Positions 17,871 to 27,285 of a stretch of 64,000 nucleotides of DNA are shown piece after piece (the first letter of the stretch is position 1; each line of letters begins with the position of its first letter). The position numbers and the translations under genes were made by a program. Below the pieces are notes generated by a model that had not been told where the DNA came from, made no database searches, and worked only from the letters and a program-made list of their open reading frames with translations. The stretch covers positions 1-64,000 of the forward strand of contig JAQCIQ010000003.1 of the NCBI GenBank assembly GCA_027592025.1, written 5' to 3'. The DNA comes from Bacteroidota bacterium. GTDB taxonomy: Bacteria > Bacteroidota > Bacteroidia > Flavobacteriales > Flavobacteriaceae.

Positions 17871-18524
17871 ATGATAGACAGTCCGAAACACGAAGGCATG
17901 CGCCACCGCTTGGTTGAGCAACTTCGTCAAAAGGGGATTCAAGACCCAGCTACCTTGGCTGCTATTGGTGCCGTGCCTCGCCATTTGTTTTTAGATTCTG
18001 GTTTTTTGGATCACGCATACGAGGACAAGGCTTTTCCTATTGAGGCCGACCAAACCATTTCTCAGCCCTACACAGTGGCTTTTCAAACGGCCATGTTGGA
18101 TTGCGGCGCTGGTGGCAAGGTACTGGAAATAGGCACGGGCAGTGGCTACCAAACTGCAGTGCTTTGTCAAATGGGTATGGAGGTCTATTCCATTGAACGC
18201 CAGCAAACCTTGTTCAAAAAAACATCTTTATTTTTGCCCAAATTGGGCTTTCATGCCAAGAAACTAATCTTCGGTGATGGCTACAAAGGGTATGTCGAAG
18301 CTGCACCTTTCGATGGTATTATCGTCACAGCAGGCGCTCCAGAAGTGCCTAAGGCCTTGTTGGCGCAATTGACCATCGGTGGACGTTTGGTCATTCCTGT
18401 GGGCGTAGATCAACAAATTATGACCTTGTTTATCCGCACTGGCGTGAAGAGTTTTGACAAAAAAACCTTTGGGGAGTTTCGATTTGTGCCCTTGCTGTCG
18501 GATAAGGCATCCACGGCGTCTTAG
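17871..18524 (+). CDS. pcm: Protein-L-isoaspartate O-methyltransferase
   Basis: Methylates L-isoaspartyl residues to start repair of aged proteins, using S-adenosylmethionine. 217 residues with the family N terminus (D-P-A-T-L-A-A-I-G-A-V-P-R-H-L-F), F-P-I-E-A-D-Q-T-I-S-Q-P-Y and SAM motif I L-E-I-G-T-G-S-G-Y-Q-T, followed by G-D-G-Y and I-I-V-T-A-G-A-P. ATG 17871. Its stop shares 4 bases with the convergent DUF5686 gene. Confidence 0.95.
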   Translation: MIDSPKHEGMRHRLVEQLRQKGIQDPATLAAIGAVPRHLFLDSGFLDHAYEDKAFPIEADQTISQPYTVAFQTAMLDCGAGGKVLEIGTGSGYQTAVLCQMGMEVYSIERQQTLFKKTSLFLPKLGFHAKKLIFGDGYKGYVEAAPFDGIIVTAGAPEVPKALLAQLTIGGRLVIPVGVDQQIMTLFIRTGVKSFDKKTFGEFRFVPLLSDKASTAS

Positions 18525-20995
18525 AAATCTATACCCAACAGAATGCCGTTGTTTTGCTGGCCGTTATGATGGCTTTGAACGTAGTCCACACGCAAAAATT
18601 TCAGTTTTTTAAAGCCAATATTTTCCAAACCTATGTTCCATTCTAAATAAGGTTTTTGATCTTCAGTTTTCAAATAATGTAAGCCTCCAACCACATTCCA
18701 ATTCAGTTTGGAAATCAAAGGCACTCGGTTCATGATAAAGCCGTTGAAATGGTGTTCAAGGTGGAAACCGGCATAGCTCTTATTGGTGCTCAGTAGATAA
18801 TAGTCCAACAAATTGTAAGACTCATTAGCCCCTTCCTGATTGCGCACTATGGTTTGGTTGCCGTTAAAGTGGTGGTAATCGACAAAGGCTATTTGGTCTG
18901 AGTTGAAAAAGCTTCCCGCAAAGCCGTTGTAGTTCAAATTACCCAATCGGCCTAAATTCAAATTTTGCCTGATTTTGACCTGAGCTTCGCCAAAATTGTA
19001 ATCACCGACGCTTGCGCCAAATCCTTTTTTGGCCGAGAAGAACAGGGTAGGATAGTCTCCAGAGTTATCAAAGTATTTACTGTCAGGATATTCCAAATAG
19101 TCTTGACCAAAAATGACTCTAAAATTCATGCCTACTATAAAAAGGCCATGCCTTTGGAATATTGCTGCATCGTTGTTAGCGGGTTGCATCGGGTTGTTGC
19201 TGGTATAGCTGATCCTTGGCTGTGGGAACACCACTTGATTGGTGGTGTTGAACAAGGACTTTCTGTCCTCATAGGTCAGAGCAATAGAGCCATTCAATCC
19301 GTTGACCCATTCCTGCCCATAGGCTAGCCTAATAAAACTCCGTTCGAATAGTTTGAGATAATTCTTTTCAAAGGCCGTGTAAATGTCATTCAAAGACGCT
19401 CTTATGGGGTTGTCTCTGTTGATCGATACGGCTTCATTGCCCAGAACCATATTCAAATAGGGTCGATTGATGTCGTTGAATTTGTAATAGAAACTCGCTC
19501 TTGGCCTCAAGCGTTTATCACTAAAGCCATAATTGGCCGTAGTGCTGATATTCCAGTAACGACGAAACTCGTCCAGTTGACGGGTGTAGTATAAGTCTGG
19601 AGAGACGTGTATGCCTTGAACAGTGTTGAAATGAACCCCTTTCAAGGGGCTAGAAAACCCCCAACTGCGTTTGTCAAAAGAATTATTGTGGTTGTAACCG
19701 TTTAAAAAAACACCCAATTTTAAACGGTTGTTTTTTTTATCGATAGAGTCCAAATAGGGTTTAGATTCTCTCAGGATTCTGATGCTGTCTTTGCGAACAT
19801 AATCTTTCGATTCAATCTCTGTCAAGGGAATCGGTCGATTGGCCGCCCAAAACAGACTGTCTTTTTTGTTGGCATCACGATCGAACTTTAAAATGCGATT
19901 GCCAAATTCAGAAGAGTCAAAACTAGGATTAAAAACGTGATTGCTGTAAACGGCCGAAAAGCGACCGCCGCCTTTGAAACCGAATAAACCAAAATCAAAA
20001 TCGAGCAATTGGGTCCTCAAAATCCATTGATCTCTCTCTTGGTCAAAGGCAAACGATTGGGAAATGGTCAATTCATTGAGCGGAATAATTTGCACCTGAC
20101 TGCCGCGAATGGTCAGCTCGACACTGTAAATGGCCCATTGGTCCTCCACAATATAGATATGTCCAGTAAAGGCTGCGTCGTTCTCTCGTTTGGGGGTGAC
20201 TCTTATCTTATTGATCAGATGTCCACGGTCGTCATAAAAATCGCCCTCGTATTTATAAGTATAGGTGCCAAAGGCTCCATTGGCCAATGGCGACAGAATG
20301 GGTTGATTGATAGAAATGTCGTTTCGGTATAAATTAAAATCAACGTCCCTAGCCATGTTGAAGCTGAAGCCGTTATTGTTACCGCTAACCTTGGAGGCGG
20401 TAATGTTTTCAATCAAATCGTCCGGTTGACGAAAAGACAGTTTTGAAAATGTCTCCGACAAATAAAGAATGCCGCTGCGGGTGCTGTCAATGGCACCGTC
20501 CAAATCACCTACCTCTTGACCAAATATTTTTTCAGGTACGGAGTCCAACGCAATCAACCCTCTGGAGTAAAAATCAGCCCAATAGCTGCCTAATTGTTCC
20601 AAATGAGATTTCCGGGCTGCAATTGCCTTCCTCATGATGCCGTAGGCTGGATCTTCGGAGGTGTTTAGTACGACCTCGTCTAGGGAAATGGCTTCGGGAA
20701 TGAGTCGAACTAGCAAATCACTGATTTGTTCTCGAGGCTCTAGCTTGCGTTTAAACGATTTATAACCCAAACTTTGGAAAACCAAAATACCGCCTTCCTT
20801 AGGACTATTTTCCAAATAAAATACCCCGTCCACATTTGAGGTGGTGCCAATGTAGGTGTTCTCCACGTAAATATTGACCCCAAGAATAGGGGCGTCCGTT
20901 TCGTCGGTTACTTTTCCACTGATTTGTGCCAAGCACAAGGTCGGGACGAGGAGTACATAGAAAAAAAAAGAGCAGGTTTTGATGATTTGGGGCAT
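18521..20995 (-). CDS. DUF5686 / carboxypeptidase-regulatory-like outer-membrane protein
   Basis: 824 residues. A signal peptide ends near L-C-L-A-Q (residue ~24). A CarboxypepD_reg-like beta sandwich follows (I-S-G-K-V-T-D ... G-V-N-I-Y-V ... G-T-T-S-N-V-D-G), the domain also seen at the start of SusC-like proteins. The remaining ~700 residues match the DUF5686 layout: a long beta-rich region with aromatic-ended strands, consistent with an outer-membrane barrel, ending L-G-I-D-F. Substrate unknown. It lies 6 bases downstream of smpB and may be co-transcribed with it. Confidence 0.83.
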   Translation of the reverse strand: MPQIIKTCSFFFYVLLVPTLCLAQISGKVTDETDAPILGVNIYVENTYIGTTSNVDGVFYLENSPKEGGILVFQSLGYKSFKRKLEPREQISDLLVRLIPEAISLDEVVLNTSEDPAYGIMRKAIAARKSHLEQLGSYWADFYSRGLIALDSVPEKIFGQEVGDLDGAIDSTRSGILYLSETFSKLSFRQPDDLIENITASKVSGNNNGFSFNMARDVDFNLYRNDISINQPILSPLANGAFGTYTYKYEGDFYDDRGHLINKIRVTPKRENDAAFTGHIYIVEDQWAIYSVELTIRGSQVQIIPLNELTISQSFAFDQERDQWILRTQLLDFDFGLFGFKGGGRFSAVYSNHVFNPSFDSSEFGNRILKFDRDANKKDSLFWAANRPIPLTEIESKDYVRKDSIRILRESKPYLDSIDKKNNRLKLGVFLNGYNHNNSFDKRSWGFSSPLKGVHFNTVQGIHVSPDLYYTRQLDEFRRYWNISTTANYGFSDKRLRPRASFYYKFNDINRPYLNMVLGNEAVSINRDNPIRASLNDIYTAFEKNYLKLFERSFIRLAYGQEWVNGLNGSIALTYEDRKSLFNTTNQVVFPQPRISYTSNNPMQPANNDAAIFQRHGLFIVGMNFRVIFGQDYLEYPDSKYFDNSGDYPTLFFSAKKGFGASVGDYNFGEAQVKIRQNLNLGRLGNLNYNGFAGSFFNSDQIAFVDYHHFNGNQTIVRNQEGANESYNLLDYYLLSTNKSYAGFHLEHHFNGFIMNRVPLISKLNWNVVGGLHYLKTEDQKPYLEWNIGLENIGFKKLKFLRVDYVQSHHNGQQNNGILLGIDF

Positions 20996-21001
20996 GGTGG
21001 T

Positions 21002-21460
21002 TTATTTGAAATTCTTTTTGATCCGATCCAAGTCTCGTTTGTTGTCGCGATCCTTGATGTTTTCACGTTTGTCGTAGAGCTTTTTACCTTTGGCCAAGGC
21101 GATATCCAATTTGGCCCTTCCTTTCTCGTTGAGGTACAAGCGCAATGGTACAATGGTGAAGCCTGATGAGGTGACTTCCTTTTCCAACTTCTTCAATTCT
21201 TTGCGATTGAGCAAAAGTTTCCGAGTGGCCTTTGGCTGGTGGTTGTAGTGTGTGCCGTGGGCATAGAGGTCGATGGACATGTTCACCACAAAAAGCTCTC
21301 CACTTTCATTGAACTCACAAAAACTATCGGCAATACGCGCCTTACTCAAACGGATTGATTTGATTTCCGTTCCAGTGAGCACAATACCCGCAGTGTAGTG
21401 GTCTAAGAGTTCAAACTCAAAGCGGGCGCGATTGTTCTTTATGTTTACAGCTTTTTGCAC
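21002..21460 (-). CDS. smpB: SsrA-binding protein
   Basis: Binds tmRNA and delivers it to stalled ribosomes (trans-translation). 152 residues with the oligonucleotide-binding beta barrel ([25 protein letters not shown]) and a basic C-terminal tail rich in K, R and D, typical of SmpB. The start is GTG at 21460; no ATG lies nearby in frame. The ssrA gene is not in this window. Confidence 0.95.
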   Translation of the reverse strand: MQKAVNIKNNRARFEFELLDHYTAGIVLTGTEIKSIRLSKARIADSFCEFNESGELFVVNMSIDLYAHGTHYNHQPKATRKLLLNRKELKKLEKEVTSSGFTIVPLRLYLNEKGRAKLDIALAKGKKLYDKRENIKDRDNKRDLDRIKKNFK

Positions 21461-21472
21461 GCCTCAAAACTA

Positions 21473-21501
21473 CAAAAATAAAGACGTCTAAAGACGCCTT
21501 T
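21473..21501 (-). terminator. Terminator of clpB
   Basis: On the minus strand AAAGGCGTC, loop TTTA, GACGTCTTT (one G-U pair, nine pairs in all), followed by ATTTTTG. It lies 31 bases after the clpB stop and just before smpB. The trailing run TATTTTTG (21473-21480) also matches a -7 box, so the site may end clpB and help start smpB. Confidence 0.6.
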
Positions 21502-21531
21502 ATATTCCTCTTAACATTTCAAGCTTTCGCT

Positions 21532-24114
21532 CTATTGCTGTCTGAAGACCAACCCATCTTCAAAGGCATCCAGCAACAAGATGCTGTCTTCATTCACCTT
21601 GCCCGACAAGATGTCTTTGCTCAATAAATTAAGGGCCTCTTTTTGGATGACCCTTTTGACTGGCCGCGCACCATACTCGGGCTGATAACCCTTTTCGGCC
21701 AAATAGTTTTTGGCCTCATCAGTTACATCAAAGGTGATGCCTTGTTTGGCGACGGTTTTGCGGATCATTTTGAGCTGTAGGTCTACAATGGCCAGGATGT
21801 CTTTATGACGCAATGGGGTGAACATGACAGTATCGTCAATGCGATTTAAAAACTCTGGTCTGACGGTTTGCTTGAGCAGCCCTAACACATCCACTCTCGC
21901 CAATTCTATGGCAGTCTCAATGTCCTTGGAGTTGTCAAAGTGTTTTTGAATCAACTCACTGCCCAGATTCGACGTCATGATGATGATGCTATTTTTGAAA
22001 TCAGCCACACGACCCTTGTTGTCGGTCAAGCGACCTTCATCCAATACCTGTAAAAGAATATTAAAAGTATCGGGGTGGGCCTTTTCAATTTCATCCAATA
22101 AAACGACCGAATAAGGTTTGCGTCTCACTGCTTCGGTCAACTGACCACCCTCGTCATAACCCACATAACCGGGAGGAGCGCCAACCAATCGGCTCACCGC
22201 GTGTCGTTCTTGATATTCGCTCATGTCAATTCGGGTCATGGCGTTTTCGTCATCAAACAAATAGGCAGCCAGTGCCTTAGCCAGTTCTGTTTTTCCTACC
22301 CCTGTTGTCCCCAAAAACAAGAAGGTGCCAATGGGTTTCTGCGGATTTTGAAGCCCAGCCCTGCTTCTTCTTACAGCATCGCTGACGGCTTCTATGGCCT
22401 CATCTTGTCCAATGACTCTTTTGTGCAATTCATCTTCTAAGGCCAATAACTTATCGCGTTCACTTTGGATCATTTTTGTAACGGGTATGCCTGTCCATTT
22501 AGCGACTACTTCGGCGATGTCTTCGTAGGTCACTTCCTCCTTGATTAATGCAGTCCCTTCTTGTTCTGACAGGGTAGTTTGCAGTTTTTCAAGGGACTCT
22601 TGAGCCTCTTTGATTTTACCATATCTCAATTCGGCTACTTTGCCATAGTCGCCGTCTCGTTCGGCTCGTTCGGCTTCCAATTTATAGTTTTCGATTTCTG
22701 ATTTGGTTTGTTGAATGTGGTCTACAACCTCTTTTTCGCTTTTCCATTTGGCGTTGATTACGCCGCGTTCTTCTTTCAAATCGGCTACTTCAGAGCGCAG
22801 AGACTTGAGCTTGCTTTCGTCGTCTTCTCGCTTGATGGCCTCAATTTCAATTTCGAGTTGCATGATTTTACGGTCCAAAACATCCAGTTCTTCGGGCTTG
22901 GAATTGATTTCCATTCTCAATTTAGAAGCGGCTTCGTCCATCAAATCAATTGCCTTATCTGGCAAAAACCTGTTTGTGATGTAGCGATCCGACAGGGTTA
23001 CCGCACCAATAATGGCCTCGTCTTTGATGCGGACCTTGTGATGCGTTTCGTATTTTTCTTTGATGCCTCTCAAAATCGAAATGGCGCTCTCAGTATCGGG
23101 CTCGTCCACCATCACTTTTTGGAATCTGCGTTCTAGGGCCTTATCCTTTTCAAAGTATTTTTGATATTCATCCAAGGTGGTAGCGCCGATAGCTCTGAGT
23201 TCACCTCGAGCTAAGGCGGGTTTTAGAATGTTGGCCGCATCCATAGCACCTTGTCCACCGCCTGCGCCAACTAAGGTGTGGATTTCATCAATAAACAGAA
23301 CAATGTCGCCGCTGCTGTTGGTCACTTCTTTGATCACAGCTTTTAAGCGCTCTTCAAATTCACCTTTGTATTTAGCACCCGCTATTAAGGCACCCATGTC
23401 AAGCGCAAAAATTTCTTTGTCCTTTAAGTTTTCCGGAACATCACCATCGACAATCCGATGCGCCAATCCCTCGGCGATGGCTGTCTTTCCTGTGCCAGGT
23501 TCTCCAACCAATATGGGATTGTTTTTGGTTCTTCTCGAAAGGATTTGCAGAATGCGTCGTATCTCTTCATCACGACCTATTACGGGATCAAGCTTGTTGT
23601 CCAAGGCCATTTTGTTCAAGTTTTTGGCATACTTGTTCAAAGCGTCGTAAGTGGTTTCTTGACTTTGAGAAGTGACTTGCTCTCCCTGGCGGAGTTGGTC
23701 GATGGCTTCCAAAAGAGCCTTTTCTGTAATTCCTTGATCTTTGAGCATTTTAGCGACACTACCGTTACTCTTAAATAGACCTAATATCAAGTGATCGATG
23801 GCGACAAAGTCGTCCTTCATCTTTTTAGCCAACTGGGTAGCTTGATTGAGCGCGTCTCCAGCCGATCGTGACCACATTATCTCGCCACCTTCTACTTTGG
23901 GGTAGCTTTGAATCTCTTTGTCTAAAATCGATGCAATCAATTTCTTGTTGGCATTGAGTTTACCCAATAAAAAAGGAACTACATGCTCGTCTGCAGCCAA
24001 GATGCCTTTCAGAAGATGTCCTTGCTCGATTTGTTGGTGTCCAAAATTTTGTGCTATATGTTGCGCCTCTTGAATTGCTTCTTGAGATTTTGTTGTTAAA
24101 TTATTAAGGTTCAT
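21532..24114 (-). CDS. clpB: ATP-dependent disaggregase ClpB
   Basis: Hexameric AAA+ chaperone that works with DnaK to resolve aggregates after heat stress. 860 residues. Clp_N repeats occupy ~1-145. AAA1 has Walker A G-E-P-G-T-G-K-T and Walker B F-I-D-E-I-H. The coiled-coil M domain at ~400-520 distinguishes ClpB from ClpA/C. AAA2 has G-T-T-G-V-G-K-T and L-L-D-E-I-E-K-A-H and ends in the D2 small domain. ATG at 24114 is preferred to a TTG one codon upstream. A 13-base palindrome lies in its promoter region. Confidence 0.96.
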   Translation of the reverse strand: MNLNNLTTKSQEAIQEAQHIAQNFGHQQIEQGHLLKGILAADEHVVPFLLGKLNANKKLIASILDKEIQSYPKVEGGEIMWSRSAGDALNQATQLAKKMKDDFVAIDHLILGLFKSNGSVAKMLKDQGITEKALLEAIDQLRQGEQVTSQSQETTYDALNKYAKNLNKMALDNKLDPVIGRDEEIRRILQILSRRTKNNPILVGEPGTGKTAIAEGLAHRIVDGDVPENLKDKEIFALDMGALIAGAKYKGEFEERLKAVIKEVTNSSGDIVLFIDEIHTLVGAGGGQGAMDAANILKPALARGELRAIGATTLDEYQKYFEKDKALERRFQKVMVDEPDTESAISILRGIKEKYETHHKVRIKDEAIIGAVTLSDRYITNRFLPDKAIDLMDEAASKLRMEINSKPEELDVLDRKIMQLEIEIEAIKREDDESKLKSLRSEVADLKEERGVINAKWKSEKEVVDHIQQTKSEIENYKLEAERAERDGDYGKVAELRYGKIKEAQESLEKLQTTLSEQEGTALIKEEVTYEDIAEVVAKWTGIPVTKMIQSERDKLLALEDELHKRVIGQDEAIEAVSDAVRRSRAGLQNPQKPIGTFLFLGTTGVGKTELAKALAAYLFDDENAMTRIDMSEYQERHAVSRLVGAPPGYVGYDEGGQLTEAVRRKPYSVVLLDEIEKAHPDTFNILLQVLDEGRLTDNKGRVADFKNSIIIMTSNLGSELIQKHFDNSKDIETAIELARVDVLGLLKQTVRPEFLNRIDDTVMFTPLRHKDILAIVDLQLKMIRKTVAKQGITFDVTDEAKNYLAEKGYQPEYGARPVKRVIQKEALNLLSKDILSGKVNEDSILLLDAFEDGLVFRQQ

Positions 24115-24148
24115 CAATTTTCTTATTTAGGGTTTGGCTACTTTTGTT

Positions 24149-24187
24149 CAAATATCTTACCAGCCAAAAGGGAGCGACAATTTGTCG
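24149..24187 (-). promoter_or_regulatory. Putative clpB promoter with overlapping palindromic operator
   Basis: Minus strand: TTG inside the palindrome, 21 bases, then GATATTTG (24149-24156), one mismatch from TAnnTTTG. The palindrome CGACAA-T-TTGTCG (24175-24187) has six perfect bases on each side and covers the -33 box. It is not the CIRCE element (TTAGCACTC-N9-GAGTGCTAA) and does not look like CtsR sites. A repressor site is inference. Confidence 0.4.
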
Positions 24188-24234
24188 TATTTATTTCGTA
24201 ACACACTGACTTTTATTCAGTTTATCAATTAAAT

Positions 24235-24624
24235 GTGGGTCTATTTTTTAAGAATAAATCAAGTAATAGAACTGAAGAGGTCTCTGGTTTTCCTTGGGCT
24301 CCCCTGGTGTCAAATGTGGGATTAGAGGAGCTAATAAGGGCATCCTATGACCAACCTCAAGTCATTTTCAAACATTCTACCAGTTGTGGCATCAGCCGTA
24401 TGGTAAAATCTAATTTTGAAAAGGAGTACCTCCAATTGCCTGAAGGCATTGATTGGTATTATTTGGATTTGTTGTCTTATCGCGGCATTTCCAATGCAAT
24501 TGCTGACCAATTGAAGATCCGTCACGAATCGCCGCAATTGTTGGTAATCAAAAATGGAGAAGTCGTTGCTCACGCCTCACACAGTGATATTCTGACCATC
24601 AATCTGTTCGAATATCAGAATTAA
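24235..24624 (+). CDS. ytxJ: YtxJ-type bacillithiol-system redox protein
   Basis: 129 residues with a monothiol thioredoxin-like fold (DUF2847). H-S-T-S-C-G-I-S near residue 45 carries a single active Cys; L-L-V-I-K-N-G-E-V-V forms the later strand. The family is associated with bacillithiol, the low-molecular-weight thiol of Firmicutes and many Bacteroidota, and is thought to remove bacillithiol from proteins. The start is GTG at 24235; the ATG two bases earlier is out of frame. It shares 4 bases at its stop with fahA on the other strand. Confidence 0.85.
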   Translation: MGLFFKNKSSNRTEEVSGFPWAPLVSNVGLEELIRASYDQPQVIFKHSTSCGISRMVKSNFEKEYLQLPEGIDWYYLDLLSYRGISNAIADQLKIRHESPQLLVIKNGEVVAHASHSDILTINLFEYQN

Positions 24625-25913
24625 CGCTTTTTTTGACTTTGAAAGACGGGTAGGAGTTGCGAACGCACTTCTCCAAAACCGATTCTAGTGCCTTTATTTT
24701 CGCAATAACCTCTCATGATTACGGTGTCGTAGTCTTCAATGAATTTGCGACTTTGATCGTTAGTGAGGACAACTGGTTTTTCACCACGCCAAGACAATTC
24801 AAGCATTGATCCACAGGAAGAAGGGTCAGGACCCGAAATGGTTCCGCTACCCATCATATCCCCAGCGTTGATTCTGCAACCGTTAACTGAGTGATGGGCC
24901 AGTTGCTGTGCCATGTTCCAGTAAAGGTATTTGAAATTGGAGCGAGTGACCACCGTCTCTTGGGCATCTTTAGGTTGAATGGCTGCCTCTAGTTTGATGT
25001 CAAAACTTCTGTTACCCGAAAATTGCAAATAGGGAAGTGGTTGAGGGCTTTGTTCTGGCCCTGCCGTTCTAAAAGGCTCTAGTGCATCTAAGGTGATGAT
25101 CCATGGCGATATGGAAGAGGCAAAATTCTTGCTCAAAAATGGTCCTAGAGGCACGTATTCCCACTTTTGAATGTCCCTTGCGCTCCAATCATTAAACAAT
25201 ACCAATCCGAATATATAACTCTCCGCGTCTTCAATGGGTATGGGTTCGCCAATGTCGTTGGCATTGGTTGTAATAAAAGCCATCTCGAGTTCAAAGTCCA
25301 CCATTTTAGAAGGACCAAAAACAGGATTTTCGGAGCCATTTGGTAAAGTTTGTCCTTGAGGACGGTGCACTGGGATACCAGAGGGAATGATGGTTGAGCT
25401 TCTGCCGTGATAGCCAACAGGCAGATGAAGCCAATTGGGCATAAGGGCATTTTCAGCCCCTCTAAACATGGTGCCTACGTTGGTTGCGTGTTCCTTACTG
25501 GCATAAAAATCAGTATAATCGCCGATATGAACAGGAAGTTGCATTTCGATTTCATCCAATCGAAACAATACGACCTCCTTGTGGGCAGCGTTGCTTCTCA
25601 GAGAATCGTTGTTGGCGTCAAAAATATCGGCAATACGATTGCGCACGGCCCGCCATGTTTGACGGCCATCTGCGATAAAATCGTTCAACGTGTCTTGCAA
25701 GAAAATATCCTCGGTCAAGGGGATATTGTCAAAATATCCCAATTGATGTAACGCCCCCAAATCAATAGCCGTATCTCCTATTCTTGTACCAATGGTGATG
25801 ATATCGTCCCGAGTCAAAAAAACACCAAATGGAATGTTTTGAATTGGGAAGTCAGAGTTTTTATCAACATGTAACCAAGAGGTTCTGTCAGGATTGTTAG
25901 CGAAATTGGGCAT
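24621..25913 (-). CDS. fahA: Fumarylacetoacetase
   Basis: Hydrolyses 4-fumarylacetoacetate to fumarate and acetoacetate, the final step of tyrosine and homogentisate breakdown. 430 residues: N-terminal SH3-like domain (F-G-V-F), H-A-T-N-V-G and the metal-site region F-E-L-E-M-A-F, L-F-N-D-W-S-A-R-D-I-Q, with G-S-G-T-I-S-G at the active site. Other homogentisate-pathway genes are not in this window. A TATATTTG -7 match lies upstream at 25945-25952. Confidence 0.95.
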   Translation of the reverse strand: MPNFANNPDRTSWLHVDKNSDFPIQNIPFGVFLTRDDIITIGTRIGDTAIDLGALHQLGYFDNIPLTEDIFLQDTLNDFIADGRQTWRAVRNRIADIFDANNDSLRSNAAHKEVVLFRLDEIEMQLPVHIGDYTDFYASKEHATNVGTMFRGAENALMPNWLHLPVGYHGRSSTIIPSGIPVHRPQGQTLPNGSENPVFGPSKMVDFELEMAFITTNANDIGEPIPIEDAESYIFGLVLFNDWSARDIQKWEYVPLGPFLSKNFASSISPWIITLDALEPFRTAGPEQSPQPLPYLQFSGNRSFDIKLEAAIQPKDAQETVVTRSNFKYLYWNMAQQLAHHSVNGCRINAGDMMGSGTISGPDPSSCGSMLELSWRGEKPVVLTNDQSRKFIEDYDTVIMRGYCENKGTRIGFGEVRSQLLPVFQSQKKR

Positions 25914-25944
25914 AATGAAGAATATTGTTTATTAATAATGCCTT

Positions 25945-25993
25945 CAAATATATGTTTTTTGTGATTCGATGCGAGTCACTTTTCATATTTTTG
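25945..25993. promoter_or_regulatory. Divergent -7 elements between fahA and glyA
   Basis: TATATTTG on the minus strand (25945-25952) faces fahA. TATTTTTG on the plus strand (25986-25993) faces glyA, 20 bases before its ATG. Both match TAnnTTTG exactly; neither has a TTG at 17-20 bases. Confidence 0.4.
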
Positions 25994-26013
25994 ACAACAA
26001 AACTATTTTTAAA

Positions 26014-27285
26014 ATGCGGGACGAGCAAATTTTTGAATTGATTGAAGCAGAGCATCAGCGACAGTTGAATGGACTTGAATTGATAGCTTCGGAAAACTTC
26101 ACCAGTGATCAGGTGTTGGAAGCTACAGGTTCGGTTTTGACCAATAAATACGCCGAAGGATATCCGGGCAAGCGTTACTATGGTGGGTGTGAAGTCGTGG
26201 ATGAGGTAGAACAAATTGCCATTGATCGTGCCAAGACACTTTTTGGTGCTGCCTATGCCAACGTTCAGCCTCACTCGGGCAGTCAAGCCAATACCGCTGT
26301 ATTTGCAGCCCTGCTCAATCCTGGCGATAAAATATTGGGCTTTGACCTGTCTCATGGTGGGCATTTGACCCATGGTTCGCCAGTTAATTTTTCTGGAAAG
26401 ATTTACAACCCGTCTTTCTATGGTGTAAATCCTGAAACTGGATTGCTTGACTATGACGTCATCATGCAAAGAGCCAAGGAAGAACGTCCCAAATTGATCA
26501 TTGCTGGAGCCTCGGCCTATTCGCGCGATATGGATTTCAAACAATTTAGAGCCGTTGCCGATGAGATTGGAGCGCTGCTTCTGGCCGACATTTCTCATCC
26601 AGCAGGATTGATAGCCAAGGGCATTTTGAACGATCCGTTGCCGCATTGCCATGTGGTCACAACGACGACCCATAAAACGCTCAGAGGCCCTCGAGGGGGA
26701 ATGATTTTGATGGGTAACGATTTTGAAAATCCATTTGGTCAAACCTTGAAAAACGGCAGTCTTAAAATGATGTCATCCTTGATGGATAGTGGTGTTTTTC
26801 CAGGTAACCAAGGAGGCCCATTGGAACATGTCATTGCAGGAAAGGCCATTGCCTTTGGTGAGGCCATTGAAGACAGCTTCCTCTACTACATGCTTCAAGT
26901 CAAAAGGAATGCGACTGCCATGGCTCAGGCCTTCATGGCCAGGAATTACGGGCTGGTTTCAGGCGGAACGGACAACCACTTGATGCTACTCGATTTGCGC
27001 AACAAAAATGTGACTGGCAAAGCAGCCGAGCAAGCCCTAGTGCGTGCCCACATTACCGTGAATAAAAACATGGTGCCGTTCGATGACCAATCGCCGTTTA
27101 TTACATCAGGAATCCGCGTCGGTACACCGGCAGTGACGACTAGAGGTATGAAAGAAGCGGATATGGAAACTATTGTCGATCTCATTGACCGAGTCATTCA
27201 GAATATAGAAAATGACAAAGTGATTGACGAAGTGGGACAAAAAGTTCATGACTTGATGTATGGACGACCTTTATTTATAGCCTAA
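26014..27285 (+). CDS. glyA: Serine hydroxymethyltransferase
   Basis: PLP enzyme interconverting serine and glycine with tetrahydrofolate as carrier; main source of one-carbon units. 423 residues from ATG 26014, where the family start ([20 protein letters not shown]) begins. The PLP lysine is Lys221 in [24 protein letters not shown] and H-S-G-S-Q-A-N are intact. Fifteen open codons upstream of the chosen start overlap the promoter and are rejected. Confidence 0.97.
   Translation: MRDEQIFELIEAEHQRQLNGLELIASENFTSDQVLEATGSVLTNKYAEGYPGKRYYGGCEVVDEVEQIAIDRAKTLFGAAYANVQPHSGSQANTAVFAALLNPGDKILGFDLSHGGHLTHGSPVNFSGKIYNPSFYGVNPETGLLDYDVIMQRAKEERPKLIIAGASAYSRDMDFKQFRAVADEIGALLLADISHPAGLIAKGILNDPLPHCHVVTTTTHKTLRGPRGGMILMGNDFENPFGQTLKNGSLKMMSSLMDSGVFPGNQGGPLEHVIAGKAIAFGEAIEDSFLYYMLQVKRNATAMAQAFMARNYGLVSGGTDNHLMLLDLRNKNVTGKAAEQALVRAHITVNKNMVPFDDQSPFITSGIRVGTPAVTTRGMKEADMETIVDLIDRVIQNIENDKVIDEVGQKVHDLMYGRPLFIA

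Noticed and set aside
25897-26742. Minus-strand 281-codon open frame across glyA
   Set aside because: It is antisense to the well-recognised glyA and has no coherent protein features.
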